The notes: generated by a model not told the origin, from the sequence alone. Numbered from the stretch's first letter, positions 41,483 to 50,759 are shown. The stretch is DNA of 62,591 bases from Lactiplantibacillus dongliensis (GCF_005405105.1 NZ_BJDK01000020.1:1-62591); one strand, 5' to 3'. Translations and numbers: made by a program.

Positions 41483-43165
41483 ATGGCAGATAAAAAGTAT
41501 TATGGTGCCGACGCAATCGTCGACAGCTTAGTTAACCACAATGTTAAGTATGTGTTCGGAATTCCCGGTGCCAAGATTGACCGAGTTTTTGAACGGCTTG
41601 AACATCCAGTGAACCCTAAAGCCCCTAAGTTGATCGTGACGCGTCACGAACAAAATGCGGCCTTTATTGCGGCCGGTATTGGGCGTATTACCGGGAAACC
41701 AGGGGTCGTGATGACGACTTCTGGCCCTGGGGCTAGTAATCTAGCGACTGGCTTAGTCACCGCAACGGCTGAAGGCGATCCGGTCTTAGCCATTTCTGGG
41801 CAAGTTCAACGCGCCGATCTATTACGCTTGACCCATCAAAGCATGGATAATGCGGCGTTATTTGAACCAATTACGAAGTATAGCGCGGAAGTTCAAGAAC
41901 CAGAAAATGTGTCAGAAGTTTTAGCGAACGCTTACCAAGAAGCTGTTGCGGCCAAGCAAGGGGCCAGCTTTGTCAGCATTCCACAAGACGTCACGGATTC
42001 ATTGGTTCGCAGTTCGGTTATTCAGCCGATGCAAGCGCCAAAACTTGGCCCGGCGAGTCCAGTCGAAGCCACGTTATTGGCACAGAAAATCAAAGCTGCC
42101 AAGTTACCCGTCCTATTAGTTGGGATGCGGGCCTCTTCACCAGAAGTGACGCAAGCCATTCGGAATTTAGTGACTGCGGCCAACTTGCCAGTTGTCGAAA
42201 CGTTCCAAGCAGCGGGGGTTATTTCACGTGACCTAGAAGCACAACATTTCTTTGGGCGGGTCGGTTTATTCCGGAACCAACCAGGGGATATGCTTTTAAA
42301 GAAGTCTGACTTAGTGATTGCGATTGGTTATGATCCAATCGAATATGAACCACGGAACTGGAACGCGGAAGGCAAAGCCCGCATCGTGGTTATCGATGCA
42401 ATGCGAGCCGAACTGGACCATAACTTCCAGCCGGAGACCGAATTAGTCGGTGATATTGCTCAAACCCTCGACTTTTTGTTACCCTATATGCAAGGGTATG
42501 ATATTAGTGATGACGCGAAGACTTATTTGGGCGACTTGCAAGAACGTTTGCAAACGCGTGATTTCGTGCCGAATATTGATGAAAAGTCTGGCTTAAACCA
42601 TCCGTTATCGGTTATTTCAGCCTTACAAAAACGGGTGACTGACGAGATGACCGTGACGGTAGATGTTGGTAGTTTCTATATCTGGATGGCTCGGCATTTT
42701 CGGAGTTATGAACCCCGACACTTGTTATTCAGTAATGGGATGCAAACTTTAGGTGTGGCCTTACCTTGGGCGATTGCGGCGGCGTTAGTGCGGCCAAATA
42801 CGCAAATCGTCTCAGTGGCGGGTGACGGTGGCTTCCTCTTTTCTGGGCAAGAACTAGAAACGGCAGTTCGCTTGAACTTAAACATCGTTCAATTGATTTG
42901 GAATGATGGTAACTACGATATGGTCAAGTTCCAAGAAGAGATGAAGTATGGTCAAGACGCTGCGGTCAGCTTTGGCCCGGTTGACTTCGTGCAGTATGCG
43001 GAGAGCTTTGGTGCGACTGGCTTACGTGTTGATCAACCACAAGACTTGGAACAAGTGATGGATCAAGCATTTGCGACGGATGGCCCAGTCATCGTCGATA
43101 TTCCGATTGATTATTCTGATAATCAGGCACTCGGCCAAACGATGCTACCTGATCAATTTTATTAA
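41483..43165 (+). CDS. alsS: catabolic acetolactate synthase AlsS
   Basis: A 560-residue TPP enzyme condensing two pyruvates to alpha-acetolactate. The active-site Glu is in [10 protein letters not shown] (about residue 54). The TPP motif [20 protein letters not shown], ending at the metal ligand region NDGNYDMV, is complete. The FAD-free catabolic type is indicated by the following acetolactate decarboxylase gene (22 bases) and the absence of an ilvN regulatory subunit. The pair diverts pyruvate to acetoin, limiting acidification and supporting pH homeostasis. ACAGGAGCGAACAAAAAA precedes the ATG. Confidence 0.96.
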   Translation: MADKKYYGADAIVDSLVNHNVKYVFGIPGAKIDRVFERLEHPVNPKAPKLIVTRHEQNAAFIAAGIGRITGKPGVVMTTSGPGASNLATGLVTATAEGDPVLAISGQVQRADLLRLTHQSMDNAALFEPITKYSAEVQEPENVSEVLANAYQEAVAAKQGASFVSIPQDVTDSLVRSSVIQPMQAPKLGPASPVEATLLAQKIKAAKLPVLLVGMRASSPEVTQAIRNLVTAANLPVVETFQAAGVISRDLEAQHFFGRVGLFRNQPGDMLLKKSDLVIAIGYDPIEYEPRNWNAEGKARIVVIDAMRAELDHNFQPETELVGDIAQTLDFLLPYMQGYDISDDAKTYLGDLQERLQTRDFVPNIDEKSGLNHPLSVISALQKRVTDEMTVTVDVGSFYIWMARHFRSYEPRHLLFSNGMQTLGVALPWAIAAALVRPNTQIVSVAGDGGFLFSGQELETAVRLNLNIVQLIWNDGNYDMVKFQEEMKYGQDAAVSFGPVDFVQYAESFGATGLRVDQPQDLEQVMDQAFATDGPVIVDIPIDYSDNQALGQTMLPDQFY

Positions 43166-43186
43166 AATTGAAAAGAAGGCTAATTT

Positions 43187-43834
43187 ATGGCAACAACATT
43201 ATATCAACATAGTACCGTCGCCGCGCTAAAAGCAGGTGTGGTGGCGGGGAATCAGACGTTAGCGCAGTTATTAACCCACGGTGATACTGGGATTGGCGCC
43301 GCTGATCAGTTAGCAGGCGATGTAACGGTCTTAGATGGGCAAGCGTATCAATCGCAAGCTAATGGGAAGACCAAAGCTTTAGCCGGCACAGTCAAAGTGC
43401 CGTTTGCGATGGTGCACACCGATGAGCCAACGATTGAGCAGACGTTTGAAAATGTTGATCAACATGTTTTTGAGCAGCAACTCCTATCGCTTTATCCATA
43501 TCAGAATGTGTTAGTGGCGTTGCGGGTAACTGGGACGTTTTCAACCATGCAGTTGGCGGTTAATCGTGCAGCTGCGGTGACTGACCAGACGGCACAGCGG
43601 CAGTTCGAAGCACATAATGTGACGGGAACGTTAGTCGGGTACTATGTGCCAAGCTTTTATCATGGGGTGACGCAGACGGGGTTTCATTTACATTTTCTAA
43701 ATGATGAACACCGGTTTGGCGGCCATGTCAGTGGCTATCGGATTGATACGGGGGTTGTCCAATTACAAGCCTTAAATGCACTGCAAATCGTGACGCCGAC
43801 TCACGATCAACAGTTTTTAAATCGTCGGCAATAG
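43187..43834 (+). CDS. budA: alpha-acetolactate decarboxylase
   Basis: Converts alpha-acetolactate to acetoin. 215 residues, slightly short of the usual 230-240. The zinc ligands are visible in HLHFLNDEHRFGGHV near residue 162-176, and the DGTF-like region is represented by VLDGQAYQ. It follows alsS by 22 bases behind AAAAGAAGGCTAATTT, so they form one operon. No terminator is visible; the promoter of the lysine-riboswitch transcript starts two bases after the stop. Confidence 0.93.
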   Translation: MATTLYQHSTVAALKAGVVAGNQTLAQLLTHGDTGIGAADQLAGDVTVLDGQAYQSQANGKTKALAGTVKVPFAMVHTDEPTIEQTFENVDQHVFEQQLLSLYPYQNVLVALRVTGTFSTMQLAVNRAAAVTDQTAQRQFEAHNVTGTLVGYYVPSFYHGVTQTGFHLHFLNDEHRFGGHVSGYRIDTGVVQLQALNALQIVTPTHDQQFLNRRQ

Positions 43835-43835
43835 G

Positions 43836-43864
43836 TTGTCAAACCACAGTTGGTTTTGTATAAT
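43836..43864 (+). promoter_or_regulatory. promoter of the lysP leader
   Basis: TTGTCA (43836-43841), 17 bases, TATAAT (43859-43864). Near-consensus, immediately after the budA stop. Confidence 0.85.
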
Positions 43865-43871
43865 GGTTGAG

Positions 43872-44062
43872 TATATCGAAAGAAGAGGACGCGATTAACA
43901 ATAGTAGTTCAAGGGAGCTGGAGTGACCGGCGATGAACTTGAATGAACGGGGCAATCGCCGAAATCTTAAACCGGGTCACCCGGTTTAGGGTTGGGCCTT
44001 GGTTGAATAAATCAAGGACTGTCGCAGCGGGAGTTTCGCTGCGGGGCGCTATCGACGATGAA
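43872..44062 (+). promoter_or_regulatory. lysine riboswitch (L-box)
   Basis: The leader has the L-box landmarks in order: AGAAGAGGACGCGA, AATAGTAG, GGGCAATCGCCGAAA, GGTTGGGCC, GGACTGTCGCAGCGG and the closing GGGGCGCTATCG. Paired hairpins CGGCGAT/ATCGCCG, CCGGGT/ACCCGG and GCAGCGGG..CGCTGC fill the arms. Lysine binding would favour the terminator at 44088 and so shut off the permease. Confidence 0.88.
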
Positions 44063-44087
44063 ATCAGCATTAGGTAACCATCTGATT

Positions 44088-44127
44088 AAGTCTTTTTGCG
44101 CAGTTTGCAAAGGGACTTTTTATTTTG
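44088..44127 (+). terminator. riboswitch-controlled terminator
   Basis: AAGTCTTTTTGC / GCAAAGGGACTT pair over 12 bases with two G-T, then TTTTATTTT. It lies between the L-box and the permease start. TCAGCATT..CATCTGA just before it may take part in switching. Confidence 0.85.
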
Positions 44128-44194
44128 GTCACTGGTCACTGAATCGGTGTGAACACTTTTAGATATAAATCAAAATTTTTTGGAGGTAGCTGCT

Positions 44195-45643
44195 TTGGCA
44201 GAAGAACAACAGCATGAAGTGAAGCGCTCGTTACAGACGCGTCATCTCTCCATGATTGCTTTAGGTGGTAGTATTGGGACCGGCTTGTTTGTGGCATCCG
44301 GTTCCGCAATTTCAACGGCCGGCCCAGGTGGGGCTTTGTTAGCGTATGTTGGGATTGGGATTATGGTCTATTTCTTGATGACCAGTTTAGGTGAAATGGC
44401 AACGTATCTCCCAGTGTCAGGCTCATTTTCCACGTATTCGACGCAATTCGTTGACCCCGCATTGGGCTTTGCGATGGGCTGGAATTATTGGTTTAACTGG
44501 GCGATTACGTTAGCGGTCGATATTAGTACGGCCGCCATCGTGATGCAATTCTGGTTGCCGGAAATTCCAGGCTGGGTCTTTAGTCTGGTTGCGCTAGTGC
44601 TGATCTTTACGATCAATGCGTTATCCGTGCGGTCATTTGGTGAGACCGAATATTGGTTGTCCTTGATTAAAGTGGTGACCGTGTTAATTTTCTTGGTCGT
44701 TGGTGTTTTGACGATCTTTGGTATTATGGGCGGCCATGCGACCGGGTTGAGCAACTTCACGATGAAAAAAGCCCCGTTTGTGGGTGGCATTCCCACGATC
44801 TTAAGCGTCTTCGTGGTGGCTGGCTTCTCATTTCAAGGGACCGAGTTGATTGGGATTACCGCTGGTGAGTCAGCGACGCCAGAGAAGAGTATTCCCGCGG
44901 CTATTAAGCAAGTCTTTTGGCGGATCTTGTTATTCTATATTCTAGCGATTTTCGTGATTGCAGCGATTATTCCTTATACGTCTAAAGACTTACTGGGATC
45001 ATCAGCGTCAGATATCGCAATCAGTCCTTTTACGTTGGTCTTCAAACGAGCAGGCTTAGCAGCGGCAGCGAGTGTGATGAACGCGGTTATCCTAACGTCC
45101 GTCTTGTCGGCGGCTAACTCAGGGATGTACGCCTCAACACGGATGCTATATTCCTTGTCACTACAAGGGTATGCCCCGAAAGCCTTTGGACGGGTCAATC
45201 GGCGTGGAATTCCAATTATGGCGTTATTCGGGACAACCGTCATTGGCTTGTTAACTTTCCTTTCAAGTTTGTTTGGTGATCGGATCTACCTATTCTTAGT
45301 CTCAGCGAGTGGGTTGACCGGATTTATTGCGTGGTTAGGGATTGCTATCTCCCATTTGCGGTTCCGGCAAGCCTTTATTAAGCAGGGTCACCATGTGAGT
45401 GAATTGCGGTATCATGCTAAGCTATTCCCATTTGGCCCATTGTTCGCGTTCTTCTTATGTATGGTCGTGATTATCGGCCAAGATTTACATTCCTTTGCGA
45501 CTTGGGATTGGCAAGCCATCGGGGTCACTTATATGAGTATCCCGTTGTTCATCATCTTGTTCTTCTATTACAAGCTGCGTTATCATACGAAGCTGATTCC
45601 GTTGGATAAAGTTGATCTAAGTAAACATCATTTAGATAAATAA
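44195..45643 (+). CDS. lysP: lysine-specific APC permease LysP
   Basis: Amino acid-proton symporter of the APC superfamily, about 482 residues with 12 membrane helices. The TTG at 44195 (LAEEQQHEVKRSLQTRHLSM) follows GGAGGTAGCTGCT; the upstream TTG at 44180 contains the ribosome site. Helix 1 has GGSIGTGLFVASGSAIST and helix 6 GFSFQGTELIGITAGES, as in LysP/AAP transporters. The lysine riboswitch in its leader makes lysine the likely substrate, which family membership alone would not show. Confidence 0.92.
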   Translation: MAEEQQHEVKRSLQTRHLSMIALGGSIGTGLFVASGSAISTAGPGGALLAYVGIGIMVYFLMTSLGEMATYLPVSGSFSTYSTQFVDPALGFAMGWNYWFNWAITLAVDISTAAIVMQFWLPEIPGWVFSLVALVLIFTINALSVRSFGETEYWLSLIKVVTVLIFLVVGVLTIFGIMGGHATGLSNFTMKKAPFVGGIPTILSVFVVAGFSFQGTELIGITAGESATPEKSIPAAIKQVFWRILLFYILAIFVIAAIIPYTSKDLLGSSASDIAISPFTLVFKRAGLAAAASVMNAVILTSVLSAANSGMYASTRMLYSLSLQGYAPKAFGRVNRRGIPIMALFGTTVIGLLTFLSSLFGDRIYLFLVSASGLTGFIAWLGIAISHLRFRQAFIKQGHHVSELRYHAKLFPFGPLFAFFLCMVVIIGQDLHSFATWDWQAIGVTYMSIPLFIILFFYYKLRYHTKLIPLDKVDLSKHHLDK

Positions 45644-45652
45644 TCAGGTTGA

Positions 45653-45687
45653 AGGTGACTAGGCAAATTGCTTGGTCGCCTTTTTTT
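45653..45687 (+). terminator. lysP terminator
   Basis: AGGtGACtAgGC / GCtTgGTCgCCT then TTTTTTT. Bases 45688-45953 contain no gene or repeat; a promoter TTGTGA-17-TATGAG for the next gene lies near 45890-45918. Confidence 0.7.
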
Positions 45688-45953
45688 GACTTTACGGAGC
45701 TTGGAGGGTGCCGCTGATCATCCGTGGTGTCAAAGATCAATTAACCGGCCATAATTGCAGTGTCAGGGTAATTAAAGAAAGTTACCACATTAACGATGCG
45801 CGTCGGCCTTTTATTATGATTGTAATCTGAGTTTAAGTTGACGTTAATCAAAAAATATTACAGAATAGTTAAGTAACTTCAAAATAATTGTGATTAGCTG
45901 AATGCGATTGTATGAGTATGCTACGCTGAAAGTCGAAAGGCAGAGAGAAGATA

Positions 45954-46724
45954 ATGTTGAAGAATGTGATTTTGAAGAGTCTGGCACTAGTGTCACTGGC
46001 GGGGGTACTCGGAGGCTGTTCGGCATCCAATGCTAGTAGCAAAGCTCACCAGACAAGTGCAGTGAAGACCACTGCCACTCAAAGTAAACGCCAAAAGCTT
46101 ATTAAGGCGTTACCGAAGGGGGTTAAGTCAACCGATGCTGATTTGATCGTGGTCAATAAGTGGCACAAATATAATGAATTAACGTTTCATAAAGCAGCGG
46201 TCGGTGGCGTCACGGTCCGCAAGTCAATCGTCAGTCCCTTAACCGCCTTTTTAAATGGCGCTGAAAAAGCCGGTTATCCAGCAACTTTAGTTTCAGGCTA
46301 TCGGTCCGTCCAATATCAAAAAGAAGTCTGGAATGAATCGATTGAGAATTATGAAGCCCAAGGTAAGACTGAAAAGCAAGCGTTGAAGTTGACGAAAGAA
46401 TACGTGGCGATTCCACGCGGGAGTGAACATCAAACTGGTTTAGCCGCGGATGTTATGAATACCAATTGGTTTAATGCCCATAATAGTCAGCTTTTATCCA
46501 GTTCTGATAAGGCTAAAGGGCAACAATGGTTAATCAAACATGCGCCAGACTATGGGTTTGTGTTACGTTTTACAAAAAGTGGCGCTAAATCGACTGGCAT
46601 TGACTATGAATCATGGCATTTTCGTTATGTGGGTAAGTCCAGTGCGGCCTTTATGGTCAAACATAACTTAACGCTTGAACAATACGCTAAGTTGTTGCAA
46701 GCTCGAGAAAAGGCTGCCAAGTAA
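45954..46724 (+). CDS. D-alanyl-D-alanine carboxypeptidase lipoprotein (M15B)
   Basis: 256 residues. It has a lipoprotein signal (ILKSLALVSLAGVLGGCSAS, lipobox LGGC) and so is attached to the outer face of the membrane. The VanY/DacB-type M15B zinc peptidase domain has SGYRSVQYQKEVW, the zinc motif GSEHQTGLAADV (SxHxxGxAxD) and ESWHFRYVG (ExWH). It trims the terminal D-Ala from peptidoglycan stems. GGCAGAGAGAAGATA precedes the ATG. A single gene. Confidence 0.93.
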   Translation: MLKNVILKSLALVSLAGVLGGCSASNASSKAHQTSAVKTTATQSKRQKLIKALPKGVKSTDADLIVVNKWHKYNELTFHKAAVGGVTVRKSIVSPLTAFLNGAEKAGYPATLVSGYRSVQYQKEVWNESIENYEAQGKTEKQALKLTKEYVAIPRGSEHQTGLAADVMNTNWFNAHNSQLLSSSDKAKGQQWLIKHAPDYGFVLRFTKSGAKSTGIDYESWHFRYVGKSSAAFMVKHNLTLEQYAKLLQAREKAAK

Positions 46725-46746
46725 TTTAGGAAATATCAACCAGATA

Positions 46747-46775
46747 TTGCATTTTGGTGACGGGGTGCGTACAAT
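46747..46775 (+). promoter_or_regulatory. promoter of the deoxynucleoside kinase gene
   Basis: TTGCAT (46747-46752), 17 bases, TACAAT (46770-46775). A 9-base inverted repeat GTACAATAT (46769-46777) / ATATTGTAC (about 46806-46814) spans the -10 box and the early leader. Confidence 0.7.
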
Positions 46776-46834
46776 ATGTAGTGTTGCTTTAAATGAAACT
46801 AGACAATATTGTACGTTAAAAAGGAGAGAACCCC

Positions 46835-47470
46835 ATGCTTGTAATGTCAGGAACAATCGGTGCCGGCAAGACTAGTTTGACGCATTTGGTAGCGGACCAT
46901 TTTGGTTCCAAAGCGTTCTACGAATCAGTCGATGACAATCCTATTTTGCCATTATTTTATAAGGACCCGAAAAAATACGCGTTTTTATTACAAATCTACT
47001 TTTTGAATAAACGCTTAGGTAGTATCAAGTCCGCCTTCGCAAACGACCTAGATGTCCTCGACCGCTCAATCTTCGAAGATTCACTATTATTTCATTTAAA
47101 TGGTGATTTAGGTCGGGCGACGAGTACGGAAGTTGATATCTACGATTCCTTATTAAATAACATGATGCAAGAATTGCCAGAAGCTCCCCATCAAAAGAGT
47201 CCTGACTTATTGATCCACATTAATATTTCGTTTGAAACGATGTTAAAACGGATCCAAAAGCGGGGCCGTTCTTATGAACAGATCGATCAAGACCCAGCGC
47301 TATATAAATATTACCAGACGCTGAATGACCGGTATGACCAATGGTATGCTAATTACGATCACAGTCCTAAGATGCAAATCGATGGTGACCAACTGGATTT
47401 CGTGGCCGATGCCGATGCGCGTCACCAAGTTATCCAATTGATTGATGATAAGGTTGCCAGCTTAAGCTAG
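46835..47470 (+). CDS. deoxynucleoside kinase
   Basis: A 211-residue salvage kinase (deoxyadenosine/deoxyguanosine kinase family). The P-loop GTIGAGKTS is at residues 6-14. The catalytic DRS is in VLDRSIFEDSLL, the lid arginines are in RIQKRGRSYEQ, and YYQTLNDRYDQWY is a typical C-terminal helix. Lactobacilli rely on such kinases for deoxynucleotide supply and often have paired dAK/dGK genes; only one is present here. AAAAAGGAGAGAACCCC precedes the ATG. Confidence 0.92.
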   Translation: MLVMSGTIGAGKTSLTHLVADHFGSKAFYESVDDNPILPLFYKDPKKYAFLLQIYFLNKRLGSIKSAFANDLDVLDRSIFEDSLLFHLNGDLGRATSTEVDIYDSLLNNMMQELPEAPHQKSPDLLIHINISFETMLKRIQKRGRSYEQIDQDPALYKYYQTLNDRYDQWYANYDHSPKMQIDGDQLDFVADADARHQVIQLIDDKVASLS

Positions 47471-47499
47471 TTGCCTTTTTAAGGCACATGCCTTATAGT
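47471..47499 (+). promoter_or_regulatory. serS promoter
   Basis: TTGCCT (47471-47476), 17 bases, TATAGT (47494-47499), beginning directly after the kinase stop. Confidence 0.7.
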
Positions 47500-47506
47500 A
47501 TAGAAG

Positions 47507-47718
47507 AATATTAAACACGGCGCGTTTCAAGTAGACAGTCAGAGAACCGGTGGATGGTGTGAACCGGGTGTCGAAACTCCGGCGCGACAAAGTGGGCAGG
47601 TAATACTGCACGGCAGAGCCGTTATCCGTTTAAGGGTGGGATTATGATAATCCTGAACTTGGGTGGTACCGCGAATTGCAGTCTCTTCGTCCCAATTGGG
47701 AGGAGAGACTGTTTTTTT
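47507..47718 (+). promoter_or_regulatory. Ser-specific T-box leader of serS
   Basis: It has the T-box core GGGTGGTACCGCG (47661-47673), the 5' motif AAGTAGA, and a terminator GCAGTCTCTTCGTCCC / GGGAGGAGAGACTG plus T-run (47678-47718). Reading the 3' side of stem I gives specifier TCC at 47578-47580, a serine codon, next to the GCGC base helix. Low charging of tRNA-Ser would raise serS expression. Confidence 0.92.
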
Positions 47719-47753
47719 ATCTAAATTTATCGCTAGTCAAGGAGGATTTTTTC

Positions 47754-49031
47754 ATGTTAGATGTTAAAATGATTCGTCAAAAACCAGATTTTTTCAAAGA
47801 ACAACTGGGTCATCGGGGTGTGGATGCTAGTCAGATTGATGACTTGATCAAAGCCGATGCTGATCGCCGGGACTTAATTGCTAAGAGTGAACAATTGAAG
47901 TCGACGCGGAACCAAGTTTCTGGTGAAATTTCACAATTAAAGCGGAATAAAGAAGACGCTAGTGCGCAAATCGCTGAAATGCAACAAGTTAGTGCTGAAA
48001 TCAAGACGTTAGATGATGATCGGCGTAAAGCCGATGCCCAAGTGCAAGATATGGCCGCCCACTTGCCGAATGTGCCGCACCCAGATGTGCCAATTAGCTT
48101 AAAAGAAGAAGATGCGGTTGAATTACGTCGTATCGGGACGCCACGGAAGTTTGACTTTGAACCGAAAGCTCACTGGGAACTTGGCGAAGACTTAGGAATC
48201 TTGGATTTCGAACGTGGGGCCAAAGTTTCTGGTAGCCGGTTCTTATACTACATCGGTGATGGGGCGAAGTTGGAACGTGCCGTTTATAACTTCTTCTTGG
48301 ACCAACATGAAGCAGAAGGGTATACCGAAGTCTTACCACCATACATGGTGACTGATGAATCGATGTATGGAACCGGCCAATTTCCTAAGTTTAAGGATGA
48401 TGCTTTCCGGATTACGACGCAGGATTTGAGTTTGATCCCAACGGCGGAAGTACCATTGGTCAACTACTACCGTGATGAAGTAATCCCAGCTGAAAAGTTA
48501 CCAGTTTACTTTACCGCCTTATCTCCAGCATTCCGTGAAGAAGCGGGGAGTGCCGGTCGTGACACTAAAGGGTTGATTCGGTTACACCAATTCAATAAAG
48601 TTGAAATGGTGAAATTCACCAAGCCTGAAGATTCATGGGATGAACTTGAAAAGTTGACCAACAATGCAGAATCATTGTTGAAGAAACTCGACTTGCCATA
48701 TCACGTGATTACCTTAACGACGGGTGACATGAGCTTTACTGCGGCAATGACCCATGACTTGGAAGTTTGGTTCCCAGAACAAGATAAGTATCGTGAAATT
48801 TCAAGTTGTTCGAACTGTACTGATTTCCAAGCACGTCGGGCACACATCCAATATCGCGATGATGATGGCAAGCTCCAATTCGTTCACACGTTGAACGGGA
48901 GTGGCTTGGCAGTCGGACGGACGGTCGCAGCTATTATGGAAAACTACCAAAATGAAGATGGCTCAATTACGATTCCCGATGTTTTGGTTCCTTACATGCA
49001 TGGTAAAACTAAAATTGAAAAACAAGCTTAA
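47754..49031 (+). CDS. serS: seryl-tRNA synthetase
   Basis: A class II synthetase charging tRNA-Ser in the cytosol; 425 residues from the ATG at 47754 behind AAGGAGGATTTTTTC. The N-terminal coiled-coil arm (about residues 30-100) binds the long variable arm of tRNA-Ser. Motif 2 is [20 protein letters not shown] and motif 3 is [16 protein letters not shown]. It is preceded by a serine T-box, in full agreement. It ends in a terminator. Confidence 0.97.
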   Translation: MLDVKMIRQKPDFFKEQLGHRGVDASQIDDLIKADADRRDLIAKSEQLKSTRNQVSGEISQLKRNKEDASAQIAEMQQVSAEIKTLDDDRRKADAQVQDMAAHLPNVPHPDVPISLKEEDAVELRRIGTPRKFDFEPKAHWELGEDLGILDFERGAKVSGSRFLYYIGDGAKLERAVYNFFLDQHEAEGYTEVLPPYMVTDESMYGTGQFPKFKDDAFRITTQDLSLIPTAEVPLVNYYRDEVIPAEKLPVYFTALSPAFREEAGSAGRDTKGLIRLHQFNKVEMVKFTKPEDSWDELEKLTNNAESLLKKLDLPYHVITLTTGDMSFTAAMTHDLEVWFPEQDKYREISSCSNCTDFQARRAHIQYRDDDGKLQFVHTLNGSGLAVGRTVAAIMENYQNEDGSITIPDVLVPYMHGKTKIEKQA

Positions 49032-49041
49032 TGCTTAAGTT

Positions 49042-49074
49042 GAAAAGGTCGCCTTCATTGGCGATCTTTTTTTG
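49042..49074 (+). terminator. serS terminator
   Basis: AAAGGTCGCC / GGCGATCTTT then T-run. Confidence 0.85.
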
Positions 49075-49656
49075 TATTTGCGGTGGTTGGCATGAACTTA
49101 AGCGCGTTTGGTGTTTAGTTGAGGATAACCAGCCACTATTAGGTAAGACTCACAAGGTCTTTACTGTTTAACTTTTAAAACTGTTTGTTAGCAGTAAAAT
49201 GACGCATGGCGTTTCGGCATTGTTAGCCAGTAACTGGTATCAGATACACTTGAGCCTTCCTAAAAGTCACTCGGAGTTAAATTGCAATCAAACTAGGTTG
49301 AATAATTAATCAGTTTGACGTTGGCATTAGCGTCCCAACTATTTGAAATCAGCTCGTTAAACAGCGATGAATCATCGGCACGATTGAGGCGGCGACGACG
49401 CAATGGCGGTTGATGATGTGAATAGCAGGGTTAATTGAAAGGCAGATCAGTAATGATACGCTAGTTACTATTGAAAAAAGTTAAAAGCAAAAGCCTGTTA
49501 CTATCAGGCTTGCTAGGCACTTGTCGGTTTAATTCAGTTTTTTTAATAAAAAGGGTTTGCTAAATTCAAAAGCAGTGCTATAATATTTCTTGTCGGAAAA
49601 AACATGAGTTTTTATTCATTGAAAAAGCATGTTTATCCATAAAAATTAAAAAAACG
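49075..49656. other. non-coding stretch between serS and the tRNA cluster
   Basis: No gene or known RNA. The one clear element is a hairpin AAGCCTG / CAGGCTT (49491-49511) followed by a T-rich run only on the minus strand, an apparent terminator with no minus-strand gene to end. The remainder is AT-rich and without repeats shared with the rest of the window. Confidence 0.4.
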
Positions 49657-49685
49657 TTGACAAGCATTTAACATCATGATAAAGT
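49657..49685 (+). promoter_or_regulatory. promoter of the tRNA cluster
   Basis: TTGACA (49657-49662), 17 bases, TAAAGT (49680-49685), with A-rich sequence just upstream. It starts the transcript about 60 bases before the first tRNA. Confidence 0.8.
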
Positions 49686-49753
49686 TAAATAGTTGTCAAA
49701 AGGCGTAATTAGGTAAGATTGTTAGTCGCGACAACGGCATGATTAAAGATCAT

Positions 49754-49835
49754 GCGGGTGTGGCGGAACTGGCAGACGCGCTAGATTTAGGTTCTAGTGT
49801 CTTACGACGTGGGGGTTCGAGTCCCTTCACCCGCA
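49754..49835 (+). tRNA. tRNA-Leu(TAG)
   Basis: 82-base class II tRNA, acceptor GCGGGTG/CACCCGC, anticodon loop TTTAGGT, long variable arm TGTCTTACGACG, T-loop TTCGAGT. CCA not encoded. Confidence 0.95.
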
Positions 49836-49842
49836 CTATCAT

Positions 49843-49915
49843 GCCGACTTAGCTCAGTTGGCAGAGCATCTCACTAGTAATGAGGAGGTCGGAGGTTCGA
49901 ATCCTCTAGTCGGCA
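49843..49915 (+). tRNA. tRNA-Thr(AGT)
   Basis: Acceptor GCCGACT/AGTCGGC, anticodon loop CTAGTAA with anticodon AGT (A34, likely read as inosine or unmodified A), T-loop TTCGAAT. 73 bases. Confidence 0.93.
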
Positions 49916-49941
49916 TTTACAACTTAATAGCTTTTTAATTT

Positions 49942-50013
49942 GCGGAAGTAGTTCAGTGGTAGAACATCACCTTGCCATGGTGGGGGTCGCGGGTTCGAAT
50001 CCCGTCTTCCGCT
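49942..50013 (+). tRNA. tRNA-Gly(GCC)
   Basis: Acceptor GCGGAAG/CTTCCGC, anticodon loop TTGCCAT, discriminator T as usual for bacterial tRNA-Gly. Confidence 0.95.
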
Positions 50014-50021
50014 TTTAATTT

Positions 50022-50107
50022 GCCGGGGTGGCGGAATTGGCAGACGCACAGGACTTAAAATCCTGCGGTTAGTGATAACCGTACCGGTTCGATCCCGGTC
50101 CTCGGCA
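50022..50107 (+). tRNA. tRNA-Leu(TAA)
   Basis: 86-base class II tRNA, anticodon loop CTTAAAA, variable arm CGGTTAGTGATAACCG. Confidence 0.95.
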
Positions 50108-50116
50108 TTTTAATTT

Positions 50117-50190
50117 GCACCCATAGCGCAATTGGATAGAGTGTCTGACTACGAATCAGAAGGTTGTAGGTTCGACTCCTACTGGGTGCA
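50117..50190 (+). tRNA. tRNA-Arg(ACG)
   Basis: Acceptor GCACCCA/TGGGTGC, anticodon loop CTACGAA (ACG, normally inosine-modified by TadA). Confidence 0.95.
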
Positions 50191-50197
50191 TTGGTAT

Positions 50198-50271
50198 CGG
50201 GAAGTAGCTCAGCTTGGTAGAGCACCTGGTTTGGGACCAGGGGGTCGCAGGTTCGAATCCTGTCTTCCCGA
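50198..50271 (+). tRNA. tRNA-Pro(TGG)
   Basis: Acceptor CGGGAAG/CTTCCCG, anticodon loop TTTGGGA. Differs from the next tRNA mainly in the anticodon arm. Confidence 0.95.
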
Positions 50272-50282
50272 TCGATTATAAC

Positions 50283-50315
50283 AGTCTTAGTTTTCTGAAC
50301 TAGGGCTTTTTATTT
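50283..50315 (+). terminator. terminator between the two tRNA-Pro genes
   Basis: AGTCTTAGTT / AACTAGGGCT (two G-T pairs) then TTTTTATTT. Confidence 0.75.
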
Positions 50316-50326
50316 AATCTTTTTAA

Positions 50327-50400
50327 CGGGAAGTAGCTCAGCTTGGTAGAGCACTACGTTCGGGACGTAGGGGTCGCAGGTTCAAATCCTGTTTTCCCGA
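50327..50400 (+). tRNA. tRNA-Pro(CGG)
   Basis: Same body as tRNA-Pro(TGG), with anticodon arm CTACG-TTCGGGA-CGTAG and small T-arm changes (TTCAAAT). It lies beyond a terminator and has no promoter of its own that I can see, so expression probably depends on read-through. Confidence 0.93.
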
Positions 50401-50416
50401 TAAATATAAACGGTTG

Positions 50417-50445
50417 GTGTGGCTGAAAGCAGTCACACTTTTTTT
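50417..50445 (+). terminator. terminator after tRNA-Pro(CGG)
   Basis: GTGTGgCTG / CAGtCACAC then TTTTTTT. Confidence 0.85.
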
Positions 50446-50758
50446 GTGCTACTTTGAGGGGGTCATTAATGATGATCCGATTAAGAAGATGGGCGATCTA
50501 ATTAAAGCTTTTGATGAATTTTGATGTTAGCTCGCCACTCAGCCATAAGTTATTGGCAGGTCACTAATCAGGTAAAGCGTGTCCTTCCTGCTTAATCGGG
50601 GGTATAAATTTAGTTATGCTCACTCAGTTACGAAAGTCCTAATGAAATTCTCATTTATTTGCGAAAATCCTGGTCCAAACAATTGAAAGCTTGCCGGGGG
50701 CGTGCTATGCTGAAACAACCGTGGGGCATTGGTTCCCGCCGTCCTTTAGGTATTATTC
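50446..50758. other. gap before ctsR with a possible gene remnant
   Basis: No complete gene. The frame 50449-50524 (FEGVINDDPIKKMGDLIKAF, then a stop) looks protein-like but has no start and is cut by the tRNA terminator, so it may be the tail of a lost gene. Nothing else recognised before the ctsR promoter. Confidence 0.3.
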
Positions 50759-50759
50759 T

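Noticed and set aside
50449-50524. A real small gene ending KKMGDLIKAFDEF
   Set aside because: It has no start codon or ribosome site and is interrupted upstream by the tRNA terminator; listed only as a possible remnant.
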